Positions 55,973-63,662 of a DNA stretch of 64,000 nucleotides are shown in pieces. Location: positions 372,001 through 436,000 of the forward strand of contig NZ_JAFEMV010000002.1 of the NCBI RefSeq assembly GCF_016892605.1. Reading direction: 5' to 3'. Source of the DNA: Desemzia sp. RIT 804. Lineage in GTDB: Bacteria; Bacillota; Bacilli; Lactobacillales; Carnobacteriaceae. Positions within the stretch are counted from its first letter, which is position 1, and each line of letters starts with the position of its first letter. Position numbers and translations under genes: made by a program. The notes below the pieces were generated by a model that made no database searches, was not told where the DNA came from, and worked only from the letters and a program-made list of their open reading frames with translations.

Positions 55973-56242
55973 TTATAGTTTATGCATCGTATCAAAGGTT
56001 TCTTGACGTTGAATACGCACCTTTACTCCTAAGTCTTCCCCTACTTCAGTCAGTTCTTCTTTTATTTGACTAAATTCTAACTCACTAGCAGACAGGTCAC
56101 ATAATACCATCATAGTGAAATAACCTTCCATAATAGTTTGAGAAATATCATGGATATTAATGTGTAAATCGCTAAGTTTTTTACTGATTCCTGCAACGAT
56201 CCCTACTTTATCTTGTCCTACAACTGTCACAATTGCTTTCAT
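55973..56242 (-). CDS. ACT-domain protein (UPF0237)
   Basis: This 89-residue single ACT domain has [41 protein letters not shown], the ligand-binding pattern of the family. It probably binds an amino acid and regulates the DUF711 partner. AGGAGG precedes the ATG. Confidence 0.94.
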   Translation of the reverse strand: MKAIVTVVGQDKVGIVAGISKKLSDLHINIHDISQTIMEGYFTMMVLCDLSASELEFSQIKEELTEVGEDLGVKVRIQRQETFDTMHKL

Positions 56243-56484
56243 AATTTTCCTCCTATAATATCTTCTCTTTATATTGTACTATTTTACCATGTTTGTTTCT
56301 AAAGTTCTGTTACTTTCTTCATTTGAACAAGAAAATAGTTCGAGGTCTTCGATTCTGCTCTGATTTTTGTTATAATAAAGATGATATAGAAATCGTTGTC
56401 TCTTCTTACGGAAAAGAAGGAACAGAACAAATGATTTTTTCTAGCATAATGAATCAAGTCTTATTCATTAGAGGTGTTGATAAA

Positions 56485-57009
56485 ATGGTTCGACTTTACA
56501 TGAAAGAAGAATTTATATCAAAGCAAGAGAAAGTTATTGTAAAAAATCATGCAGGTGAAGATATCTTTCTAGCAGTAGGAACATGGGGACGTGTGGGAGA
56601 TTCTATCTCTCTTTACGCGATGAACGGCTCTTTACTAGTTAAAGTAAAACAAGTGACTCTTTCTGTTATGCCAAAGTTTGATTTATATGTAAGAGATAAA
56701 AAGATTGGTACAATCACTAAACACATCGCTTTTTCTAAACCTTATTTTAGAATCAGCAAATTGAATTGGATCGTATCTGGAGACTTCGAACATGCACGTT
56801 ATCAAATTCGGCAACAATCAAAAACTATTATGGAAATGGAAAAGAATTGTTTTGCTCGAGGAGATTTCTATACTTTAACAATTCCTGAACCACACCATGC
56901 ACCGATTTGTGTGGTTGTTGCGTTAATCGTAGATCATTATGCAAGAAAAAGAAAAAAAGATTTTGCAAATGTTAAAAAAACTAAACAAGCAGCTATACAC
57001 CCCATTTAA
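56485..57009 (+). CDS. LURP-one/YxjI-related protein
   Basis: This 174-residue Tubby-like beta-barrel protein of the LURP-one/YxjI type has strands LYMKEEFISKQEKVIVKNHAGEDIFLAVGTWGRVGDSISLY and VKVKQVTLSVMPKFDLYV, then SGDFEHARYQI. Its role is unknown; family members bind membranes or lipids. I chose the ATG at 56485 because GAGGTG lies about 8 bases upstream; longer in-frame starts have no ribosome binding site. Confidence 0.8.
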   Translation: MVRLYMKEEFISKQEKVIVKNHAGEDIFLAVGTWGRVGDSISLYAMNGSLLVKVKQVTLSVMPKFDLYVRDKKIGTITKHIAFSKPYFRISKLNWIVSGDFEHARYQIRQQSKTIMEMEKNCFARGDFYTLTIPEPHHAPICVVVALIVDHYARKRKKDFANVKKTKQAAIHPI

Positions 57010-57012
57010 TAC

Positions 57013-57057
57013 AGTCAAAAAGGGAGACGGAATTGTATTCCGTCTCCCTTTTTGACT
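57013..57057. terminator. Bidirectional terminator
   Basis: AGTCAAAAAGGGAGACGGAA pairs perfectly with TTCCGTCTCCCTTTTTGACT between convergent genes. Confidence 0.9.
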
Positions 57058-57074
57058 AAAAAATACTGGTCTCT

Positions 57075-57650
57075 TTAAACGATTCGCTTCACCATATGAG
57101 CATAGTGATGCCCTATGATCGTTATCTCAGATTCTTTTCGGAAGCCTTGTTTTTCATATACTTTTCTTGCCTTATCATTTATTAGATCGCAGTTTAATGC
57201 AACCAGAAACTCTCCTGCTTCTTTAGCGATCCCAGGCAGCGATTCTAATAACTCAGTAGCTACTCCTTGTTTACGGAAGTTTGGTTGAGTAAATACCATA
57301 TCTATATACCATTCGCCAGCTCTAGTTTCTTTGTCAAAAGATAGATCGATTTTTTTGTCATAGTTTTTCTCTGCTAATAGTTGTTTAAAAGACAGGTCAA
57401 GTTTTTGTTCTTCTTCTCCTTTATACCCAAAAATAAACCCTGCTATTTCATTGTTGCGCTCGCATACTATCCCATTAGAATAGTGATAACGAAAATCTTT
57501 GATCAACATACTCTCCCTTAAAATTTCTTTCAATTCCAATAAAGGAATTTCAGTCACGAAAGGAGATTCCATGTCTTTCCAGATGGCTATGATGCCATCG
57601 ATCAATTCTTCTGTATCTTTTATTTCAGCTTTACGGATCACTTGATACAC
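57075..57650 (-). CDS. GNAT-family N-acetyltransferase
   Basis: This 191-residue protein has an N-terminal VIRKAEIKDTEELIDGIIAIWKDME and the acetyl-CoA motif FTQPNFRKQGVATELLESLPGIAKEAG near residue 130, then NDKARKVYEKQGFRKESEI near residue 160. The substrate is unknown. It is monocistronic and shares a terminator with the LURP-one gene. Confidence 0.85.
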   Translation of the reverse strand: MYQVIRKAEIKDTEELIDGIIAIWKDMESPFVTEIPLLELKEILRESMLIKDFRYHYSNGIVCERNNEIAGFIFGYKGEEEQKLDLSFKQLLAEKNYDKKIDLSFDKETRAGEWYIDMVFTQPNFRKQGVATELLESLPGIAKEAGEFLVALNCDLINDKARKVYEKQGFRKESEITIIGHHYAHMVKRIV

Positions 57651-57774
57651 CTCATCATTTGCTTTGTTATCCTTTAATAATACCTCAAATCTATCCTTTC
57701 AACAAATTTGGAACGATTGGCTATTGAGTTAAAAAATAGTATACTTAAAGTGAGGCAATGAAGGAGGAATTTCC

Positions 57775-58119
57775 ATGTTCTTAGAAATCACAGAGGCTGC
57801 GCAACAACGTATTCAAAAAGCTCAGTCTATTTCTCAAGGTAGCTTAGCTCTTTTTTATGAATCTAAAGTAGGTTGTGAATGCGGGAATACAGGAATATTC
57901 ACGTTGCAGTTGCGACAAAGTCCTGATAACGATATGGATGGTACTCTTGAATCAAATTTAGGTATTCTGCCTATTCAAAAATGGAGCTTATCTTATTTAG
58001 ATCAAGAAATGAAACTTGATTACAAAAAAGATCAAAATTCATTGATTTTAAAAGGAGAGTCAGGTGTGATCAACAGTAATGTTATCATTACTAACGAAGA
58101 TGGTGGCCAAATTCTTTAA
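57775..58119 (+). CDS. HesB/YneR-like iron-sulfur biogenesis-domain protein
   Basis: This 114-residue Fe-S biosynthesis-type (HesB-like) protein begins FLEITEAAQQRIQKA and keeps KVGCECGNTGIFTLQL, with two cysteines, near residue 35. The C-terminal CGC of true A-type carriers is absent. Relatives in lactobacilli are annotated as iron-sulfur cluster biosynthesis family proteins without shown function. AAGGAGG precedes the ATG. A paralogue follows after 89 bases. Confidence 0.82.
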   Translation: MFLEITEAAQQRIQKAQSISQGSLALFYESKVGCECGNTGIFTLQLRQSPDNDMDGTLESNLGILPIQKWSLSYLDQEMKLDYKKDQNSLILKGESGVINSNVIITNEDGGQIL

Positions 58120-58208
58120 AAGTTCCGAGACTTTTTAAATTATTTGTGTTATACTATAATTACTTACAAATAGTAAGGTAAAAACACTGTTGAAAGAAGG
58201 CCTTTTAT

Positions 58209-58556
58209 ATGTATTTAACTATTACAGATTCAGCAATAGAGCGTTTAGATTTCATCCAAGAAAAGCACGAAGGTAAAATCGCTCTTTCTTACAATGATGT
58301 TCCTGGCGGGTATGCTTGTGGAATCAGAGGTACTTTTTCTTTGAAACTTGTCACCTCTCCTAAAGAAGAACTGGATACACCAATCAACTCAAGTATTGGA
58401 GATATTTATACTCAAAGCGCTCACTTAGATGATTTAAACGAAAACATGAAACTAGATTACAAAAAAAATTATAATACGCTTGTTTTAACGAGTGATAGTG
58501 GTATTATCGATGCTAACCTTTCTGTAGTAGATGATAATGACACTAAACTCTATTAA
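58209..58556 (+). CDS. HesB/YneR-like protein, paralogue
   Basis: This 115-residue paralogue of the preceding gene begins YLTITDSAIERLDFIQEK and has GGYACGIRGTFSLKL, with only one cysteine at the site of the pair in its neighbour. The shared C-terminal half contains MKLDYKK.(D/N)(Q/Y)N in both. It has its own AAGAAGG ribosome binding site and probably its own promoter (TGTGTTATACTATAAT at about 58146). Loss of the cysteine suggests divergent function. Confidence 0.8.
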   Translation: MYLTITDSAIERLDFIQEKHEGKIALSYNDVPGGYACGIRGTFSLKLVTSPKEELDTPINSSIGDIYTQSAHLDDLNENMKLDYKKNYNTLVLTSDSGIIDANLSVVDDNDTKLY

Positions 58557-58560
58557 AGAT

Positions 58561-58598
58561 AAGAGGTTGGGAAAAGCAAGATTTCCGGCCTCTTTTTT
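58561..58598 (+). terminator. Terminator of the HesB-like pair
   Basis: AAGAGGTTGGGAAA pairs with TTTCCGGCCTCTT and is followed by a T run. Confidence 0.8.
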
Positions 58599-58611
58599 GT
58601 TCTATAGTTTT

Positions 58612-58689
58612 TAGGGTTGGTGAAATAATTTAGTTTGGTTTATAATAACTTCTAGAAATTTCCTTACCAACACCATAAAATAGATATCC
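58612..58689 (+). repeat. Dispersed repeat R1, short copy
   Basis: GGGTTGGTGAAA on the left and TTACCAACACCATAAAATAG on the right, with AACTTCTAGAAATTTCC inside, match the R1 ends and centre. It is about 78 bp long, so the middle is shortened. Confidence 0.65.
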
Positions 58690-58795
58690 TTTTTTCTATG
58701 ATTGAGATAAAATCTTAGCTGTGCCATGAGACAGACAGCTTAGCTGTTCTAATGGTCGCATCTACTTCTGTCTAATTATTCAGTCAATAAACAAC

Positions 58796-58841
58796 AAAAT
58801 CCATCACCACTAATGAATACTTATCAGTGGTGATGGATTTT
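58796..58841. terminator. Terminator of uvrC
   Basis: AAAATCCATCACCACT pairs with AGTGGTGATGGATTTT, about 40 bases after the uvrC stop on the minus strand. Confidence 0.8.
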
Positions 58842-58881
58842 ACTTTGAACTTATTCAGTTTTGCAGATTGAAATTTTTTAT

Positions 58882-60654
58882 TTACTTCATCTCTTCTTTT
58901 ATTTTTTTAGCAACTTCTAGTGGCACGCCAATACTTGTGATTTCTTCAATAGTTGCTTCTCGAATATTCTTAACAGATTTAAAATGGGTCATTATTTTCT
59001 TTCTCCGCTTAGGCCCTATCCCCTCAATACTATCCAATCTTGAAGAAACACTATTTTTGCTACGAACTTTTCTATGGAATGTAATCGCAAAACGATGGAC
59101 TTCGTCTTGGATACGTTGTACAAGATAAAAGGCTTGACTCGTTGGTTCTAGCGGGACAATTTGATGAGATTCGCCAAAAATAAGAGAAGCTGTTCTATGT
59201 TTATTGTCTTTGACCATTCCTGCTACAGGAATGGTCAATCCCAATTCATTTTCAAGAATATCGATTGCCCCATTCACTTGAATTTTCCCACCATCCATCA
59301 AGATCAAGTCTGGTAATGGTTTCCCTTCTTTCAACAGGCGTGTATATCTTCTACGCACTACTTCTTGGGTAGTCGCCAACTCATTGCTGCCTTTTACGGT
59401 TTTTATATTGTATTTTCTGTATTGACTCTTATCAGGAGCTCCATCTTTAAATGAGACCATAGCTGATACAGGACTTGTTCCTTGGATATTGGAATGGTCA
59501 AAAGCTTCAATCCGTTCAATATAAGGTATTCCCAATACTTGGGAAAGTTCTTTGATAGCACCTACTGTCTTTTTGTCATCCATTTCAATTAGCTTAAACT
59601 TCTCATTAAGAGCTATTTCGCTATTTTTGGTAGCTAAATCTAACATATCTTTTTTACGGCCTTTGAATGGACTGCGAACAGAAATTTGCAATACTTCTTC
59701 CAAGACAGAAGTATCCATACCTTGAGGGACCAATATTTCTTTAGGAAGAATATGATTTTTTTCTTGGTAGAACTGAACAATATATGAAGCCAACTCTTCA
59801 TCTGGTGTATCATAACACGGGAAAATGGTTGCTTCTCGTTTAATCAATGTCGCTTGTCGAATAAAGAATGTTTGGATGGAGATCCATCCTTTATTCATAT
59901 AAAAACTAAACACATCTCTAGGTGTTGGATCATTCGTAATAATATTTTGTTTTTCCACCGTTGTTTCAATGTATTGAATTTGATTGCGGTATTCAGCAGC
60001 TCGTTCAAATTCAAGCTTTTCTGCAGCATCTTTCATTCGGCTGCGCAATACGTTCTTGACTTCTTTGACATCTCCGTTCAAGAATCGTCTGATACGATTG
60101 ACTTGCGCTGTATATTCTTCTACTGGCACTTCATGATCACAAGGACCAATACATTGCCCTATATGATAGTACAAACAAGCTCTTCGTTGACGTCCATTGC
60201 ATTTTCTCAATGGGTAAATTTTTTGAATCAATTGCTGCGTCTCAGAAGCTGCATAAACGTTCGGATATGGACCAAAATAATGACCACCATCTTTTTTGAC
60301 ATCTGAAGTAATGATCAATTGCGGATCTCTTTCATTAGTGATTTTAAGGTATGGGTAATTTGTCCCTTGTTTTAATTTGATATTGTATTTGGGTTGGTGT
60401 TTTTTGATTAAAGTAATTTCTAAAAGGAGAGATTCTTTTTCTGTTTTGGTAATGATGGTTTCAAAATCACGAATCTCTTGTACTAACAGTTGTGTTTTTC
60501 CTTCATGACTACCTTTAAAATAAGAACGAACACGATTCTTTAAGTTTTTAGCTTTTCCAATATAAATGATTTCTTTATCTTTGTTTTTCATTACATAACA
60601 ACCTGGCAATTCAGGCAGCAATGTTAGTTTGTTATTGATATGATCACTTACCAT
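58882..60654 (-). CDS. uvrC: Excinuclease ABC subunit C
   Basis: It makes both incisions in nucleotide excision repair. The 590-residue protein has an N-terminal GIY-YIG domain (GCYVMKNKDKEIIYIGKAKNLKNRVRSYF near residue 18), a zinc-free cysteine region (CLYYHIGQCIGPC near residue 170), a UVR motif (VKNVLRSRMKDAAEKLEFERAAEYR near residue 197), the RNase H-like endonuclease core (IERIEAFDHSNIQGTSPVSAMV near residue 390, LILMDGGKIQVN near residue 460) and a C-terminal helix-hairpin-helix pair. It is monocistronic. Confidence 0.97.
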   Translation of the reverse strand: MVSDHINNKLTLLPELPGCYVMKNKDKEIIYIGKAKNLKNRVRSYFKGSHEGKTQLLVQEIRDFETIITKTEKESLLLEITLIKKHQPKYNIKLKQGTNYPYLKITNERDPQLIITSDVKKDGGHYFGPYPNVYAASETQQLIQKIYPLRKCNGRQRRACLYYHIGQCIGPCDHEVPVEEYTAQVNRIRRFLNGDVKEVKNVLRSRMKDAAEKLEFERAAEYRNQIQYIETTVEKQNIITNDPTPRDVFSFYMNKGWISIQTFFIRQATLIKREATIFPCYDTPDEELASYIVQFYQEKNHILPKEILVPQGMDTSVLEEVLQISVRSPFKGRKKDMLDLATKNSEIALNEKFKLIEMDDKKTVGAIKELSQVLGIPYIERIEAFDHSNIQGTSPVSAMVSFKDGAPDKSQYRKYNIKTVKGSNELATTQEVVRRRYTRLLKEGKPLPDLILMDGGKIQVNGAIDILENELGLTIPVAGMVKDNKHRTASLIFGESHQIVPLEPTSQAFYLVQRIQDEVHRFAITFHRKVRSKNSVSSRLDSIEGIGPKRRKKIMTHFKSVKNIREATIEEITSIGVPLEVAKKIKEEMK

Positions 60655-61335
60655 GTATTGAATTCTCCTGTCTCCTATGATTAGTAGTAGTTTAAGGTTC
60701 TTTTATTCATCGGTCAACTTTTCGTAATCAAAAAACTGCTTTTGCAAAGGATTTTTGACAAATAATAGTCAAGAATGTGTTTAATTGTTTGGTGGGTTTT
60801 AATAGTACTATGATTCAACGGAATTTTATATAGAGCAGTCGAGCTGAGAGGCCTACCAAGATCTCTCAGCATCCTTCATCATCATGAGATTCCCCTTGAT
60901 GTTCAAACCGCATTCTTCATCACCACGAATTTACCCTTGATGTTCAAATCGCATTCTTCATCACCACAAATTTACCCTTGATGTTCAAACGCCATTCTTC
61001 ATCACCACGAGTCTTGAACATAAACTCATAAAGCCACAACTTGTTCACGTAAATCTGTCTTCTACAAATTTTTATGAGATAAAAAAATGCTAGCGAGTTT
61101 TCACTCACCAACGTCAAATAGTATCCAACTGGATAGAAAGAATCCTCTAAAAATAGAATAGATTTTCCTGCCGGAGCTAAGCGAGGCACTCCACATGCTT
61201 CTAGGCGAGCTGCGTGGGCCAGCAATTTTACAAAAAAGATAAAATTTGATTGGGGTAAAAAAACACCCCATTCAAATTCCCCTATTTTTGCTTCATTGCT
61301 CCCAGCCCCACTCTGCATCCTTATTATATCAGTTA
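60655..61335. other. Long intergenic region with repeats
   Basis: Between uvrC and the small gene at 61391 there are 41-bp tandem repeats, an R1-like fragment (CACCAACGTCAAATAG near 61106) and a hairpin (ATTTGATTGGGGTAA with CACCCCATTCAAAT, 61243-61282). A 124-codon frame (60944-61318, minus) crosses all three and reuses the tandem repeat for its C-terminus, so I consider it non-coding. The GC-richer stretch near 61160-61230 is unexplained. Confidence 0.55.
60874..61010 (+). repeat. 41-bp tandem repeat, 3.3 units
   Basis: Units of 41 bp (start CTTCATCACCACGAATTTAC, end GATGTTCAAATCGCATT) repeat at 60874, 60915 and 60956, with a partial fourth from 60997. The first unit is the most diverged. 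Confidence 0.85.
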
Positions 61336-61339
61336 TTGA

Positions 61340-61374
61340 AAAACAACGACAGAGGCGGGCTCTGTCGTTGTTTT
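61340..61374. terminator. Terminator after the small gene ending at 61391
   Basis: AAAACAACGACAGAG pairs with CTCTGTCGTTGTTTT with flanking A/T runs. Confidence 0.85.
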
Positions 61375-61390
61375 GGTGTAGTTTATTCAG

Positions 61391-61651
61391 TTATCTTTTA
61401 GATTGAGTGAATAGATATAAGTTATTAAATGTATTGTAGTCTGAGTAACCTACGAATACTTGTTGGTAAAAATATTTATCTCCCAGTTTATGGTTCTCAG
61501 TGTTGACTTGTTGGTGGACATTTTGGGCAATTTCTTGATAGAGTGCATCAATTGCAGAATCTTCTAGTTCGCCATATTTTGTTTCCCATGCTTCTAGAAA
61601 AGCTTCTTCGTCTTTATCTTGGTAAAAGTCTATATCTAAAGCATTCTCCAT
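61391..61651 (-). CDS. Small hypothetical acidic protein
   Basis: This 86-residue soluble protein is acidic in its first half (FYQDKDEEAFLEAWETKYGELEDSAIDALYQEI) and rich in Tyr and Phe in its second. No membrane segment or known motif was recognised. AGGTGATC precedes the ATG by a suitable distance, and the codon use resembles its neighbours. It lies 22 bases after the 3D-domain gene, so it is probably co-transcribed. Confidence 0.65.
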   Translation of the reverse strand: MENALDIDFYQDKDEEAFLEAWETKYGELEDSAIDALYQEIAQNVHQQVNTENHKLGDKYFYQQVFVGYSDYNTFNNLYLFTQSKR

Positions 61652-61673
61652 TTGATCACCTATTTGTTAGATT

Positions 61674-62876
61674 TTAATCAAGAATTTTAACAGTAATGGT
61701 TCTTCTTCCCCAGCTTAATGCTTGTTGAACTGTTGAGAAGTGAATATCGATTTTGTTTCCTTTGATTGCTCCACCTGTATCACCAGCGATGAAAACACCA
61801 AATCCTGGTATTTCAACTTTTGAGCCCAATGGAATAACACTTGGATCAACGGCAATGACGTTTGGATTTACTGTCAAATCAATTCCCATTGCTGTATGAG
61901 TACTTAATCCAGCTTGTTGTGTTGAATAGCCAGTCGCTGAAACAACTACCGTTTTACTACTTGAAGCAGTTTTTTCCGGTGTTGGTTGTGCTTCAGTTTT
62001 TGTTTCTACTTTTTGTTCTGTTTTTGCTTCAGTTGTTTTAGTTTCTTCTTTAACTGTTACATTCGTTGCAACAGGTGCAGTTTCTTCTTTTGTTGAAGTC
62101 TGTGTAGCCGCAACTTCCTCTTGTTTTGCTTGTTCTGCTTCTTTAGCTTTCTCAGCTGCTAATGCAGCTTGTTCTGCTTGTTCTGCTTTTTCTGCTTCTT
62201 CTTTTGCAAGGCGTTCTTTTTCTTCAGCGATGCGATTTTCTTCATTGGCTCTTTCTTCGTCTAGCTTATCTAGAAGAGCTTTGTTTTCGTCCATTGTTTC
62301 TTGTAAACTAGCTAATTCTGTCGCTACTGCTTCTTTTTGTTGTTTAGCCAATAATGATTGATCTTTTAACTCTGTAATTTTTGCAGCATGTTGTTCTTCA
62401 AGTTTTTCTAACTCATCAGCTTCTTCTTGAGCCGATTCTACTTGATCATTTCCAGCTGATTGTAATGTAATAAGGACATATGCACGATTTAAGAAGTCTG
62501 TAACATTTTCAGCTTCGATTAAACTCAATACTGTGTTTTGGTTTACTTCATTTGTTTGAATCGTTTTAAGTCTTTCTTTTGCCTGATCTAAACGTTCCGC
62601 AACAACAGCTTCTTGCTCTTCTATTGCTTGCGCTGTTTCTTCAACAACTGCTTCTAGAGAAGTAATTTCTTCTTCAACTACTTCCAGTTCAGCATTCTTT
62701 TTATTGACTTCTTCCAATTTACTATTGATTTGATTATCTAATAGAATCATTTCACTTTGTTTAGATTGTTGTTGTATTTTGATTTCTTCTAAAGTTGCTG
62801 CTTCTCCAACTATTGGACTGAAAACTGAAATCATCATTCCAACAACTAAACAGAAACTTATGGTTCTCTTCTTCAT
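61674..62876 (-). CDS. Secreted coiled-coil protein with C-terminal 3D domain
   Basis: This 400-residue exported protein has a signal peptide (about residues 1-27, ending GEAAT), a long coiled coil (about residues 28-240, as in PcsB-like hydrolase activators), a low-complexity Glu/Ala/Lys/Thr linker (about 225-305), and a C-terminal 3D domain. The 3D domain has VSATGYSTQQAG, AVDPSVIPLGSKVEIPGFG and IAGDTGGAIKGNKIDIHF, with its three conserved aspartates. Such domains resemble the lytic-transglycosylase MltA/RpfB fold and act on peptidoglycan. A cell-wall remodelling role is inferred. Confidence 0.88.
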   Translation of the reverse strand: MKKRTISFCLVVGMMISVFSPIVGEAATLEEIKIQQQSKQSEMILLDNQINSKLEEVNKKNAELEVVEEEITSLEAVVEETAQAIEEQEAVVAERLDQAKERLKTIQTNEVNQNTVLSLIEAENVTDFLNRAYVLITLQSAGNDQVESAQEEADELEKLEEQHAAKITELKDQSLLAKQQKEAVATELASLQETMDENKALLDKLDEERANEENRIAEEKERLAKEEAEKAEQAEQAALAAEKAKEAEQAKQEEVAATQTSTKEETAPVATNVTVKEETKTTEAKTEQKVETKTEAQPTPEKTASSSKTVVVSATGYSTQQAGLSTHTAMGIDLTVNPNVIAVDPSVIPLGSKVEIPGFGVFIAGDTGGAIKGNKIDIHFSTVQQALSWGRRTITVKILD

Positions 62877-62987
62877 AAGACAACGCCTTTCTAATTTTGG
62901 TTTATTTATCTTTCAACTTTCTGTTTCCTTAATCCTTTTACATTATAACCAATAATAACGGTAGGAACATTTCTTTCCTTTTACTTT

Positions 62988-63015
62988 TTGTTACAATATC
63001 AATTTATAGTATAAT
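62988..63015 (+). promoter_or_regulatory. Promoter of the deoxyribosyltransferase-like gene
   Basis: TTGTTA and TATAAT spaced by 16 bases, 32 bases before the ATG. Confidence 0.7.
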
Positions 63016-63047
63016 GATTTTGTAACATTCTATTAGGAGGAACTATT

Positions 63048-63527
63048 ATGACAAAAAAAATCTATTACGCTAGTCCGCTTTTTTCAGAAATGGAATACTC
63101 ATACAATGAATTTCTAGTCAATAAAATCCGAGAACAATATCCAGATATTGAGATCTATTCTCCCCAAGAACAAGGTGACATCAACGATAAAAATACTTAT
63201 GCAGATTCTATTGCTATTGCCAAATACGATACAGATGCTTTGCTTGCCAGCGATCTTGTAGTAGCCGTTTTAGATGGAGCTTCTATTGACGTAGGCGTAG
63301 CTTCTGAAATTGGAGTAGCTTACCAAGCTGGTATTCCTATTATTGGATTATATAGTGATTCTCGTCAACAAGGGGCAACCAACAAGCAGAAACTTGATGC
63401 CTTGCAACAACCGGCAGAGTCGCAATTTGCTTACATCAATTTGTATACAGTTGGTCTGATAAAAATGAATGGCGCTATCTTTACAAACTCTGCTGACTTA
63501 ATCCGTAGTATTCAGTCATATTTGTAA
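63048..63527 (+). CDS. Nucleoside 2-deoxyribosyltransferase-family protein
   Basis: This 159-residue protein of the Nuc_deoxyrib_tr family swaps bases between deoxyribonucleosides in known members or hydrolyses them. It has IYYASPLFSEMEYSYNEFL at the N-terminus, SDLVVAVLDGASIDVGVASEIGVAYQAGIPIIGLYSD near residue 68 (the Glu in SEIGVAY is the usual nucleophile), and the C-terminal FTNSADLIRSI. AGGAGG precedes the ATG. Exact substrate preference cannot be read from sequence. Confidence 0.88.
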   Translation: MTKKIYYASPLFSEMEYSYNEFLVNKIREQYPDIEIYSPQEQGDINDKNTYADSIAIAKYDTDALLASDLVVAVLDGASIDVGVASEIGVAYQAGIPIIGLYSDSRQQGATNKQKLDALQQPAESQFAYINLYTVGLIKMNGAIFTNSADLIRSIQSYL

Positions 63528-63602
63528 CACTACCGACATTTTTCTAATCATTTTCTTTCTCCAACCTCACTAATTCAATAGCATCGTTAATTTTAGACAA
63601 AG

Positions 63603-63662
63603 AAACCTCATTCAAGTAAGATAAACTTATACTAAGTTTTCTTATAGAAATGAGGTTTTTTT
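63603..63662 (+). promoter_or_regulatory. Terminator-like hairpin overlapping the ribosome binding site of the ppx gene
   Basis: AAACCTCATT (63603-63612) can pair with AATGAGGTTT (63649-63658), followed by seven T ending at the base before the ATG. The right arm contains the only Shine-Dalgarno (TGAGG). The hairpin could terminate transcription or hide the ribosome binding site. Confidence 0.6.

Noticed and set aside
56293-56484. N-terminal extension of the LURP-one protein
   Set aside because: The extension is rich in rare-looking residues, has no ribosome binding site and overlaps the likely promoter region.
60874-61010. Tandem repeats as a CRISPR array
   Set aside because: The repeats are direct and contiguous, with no unique spacers and no cas genes.
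60944-61318. 124-codon open frame on the minus strand
   Set aside because: It crosses a hairpin, an R1-like fragment and the 41-bp tandem repeat, and no ribosome binding site precedes its ATG. It is treated as non-coding.
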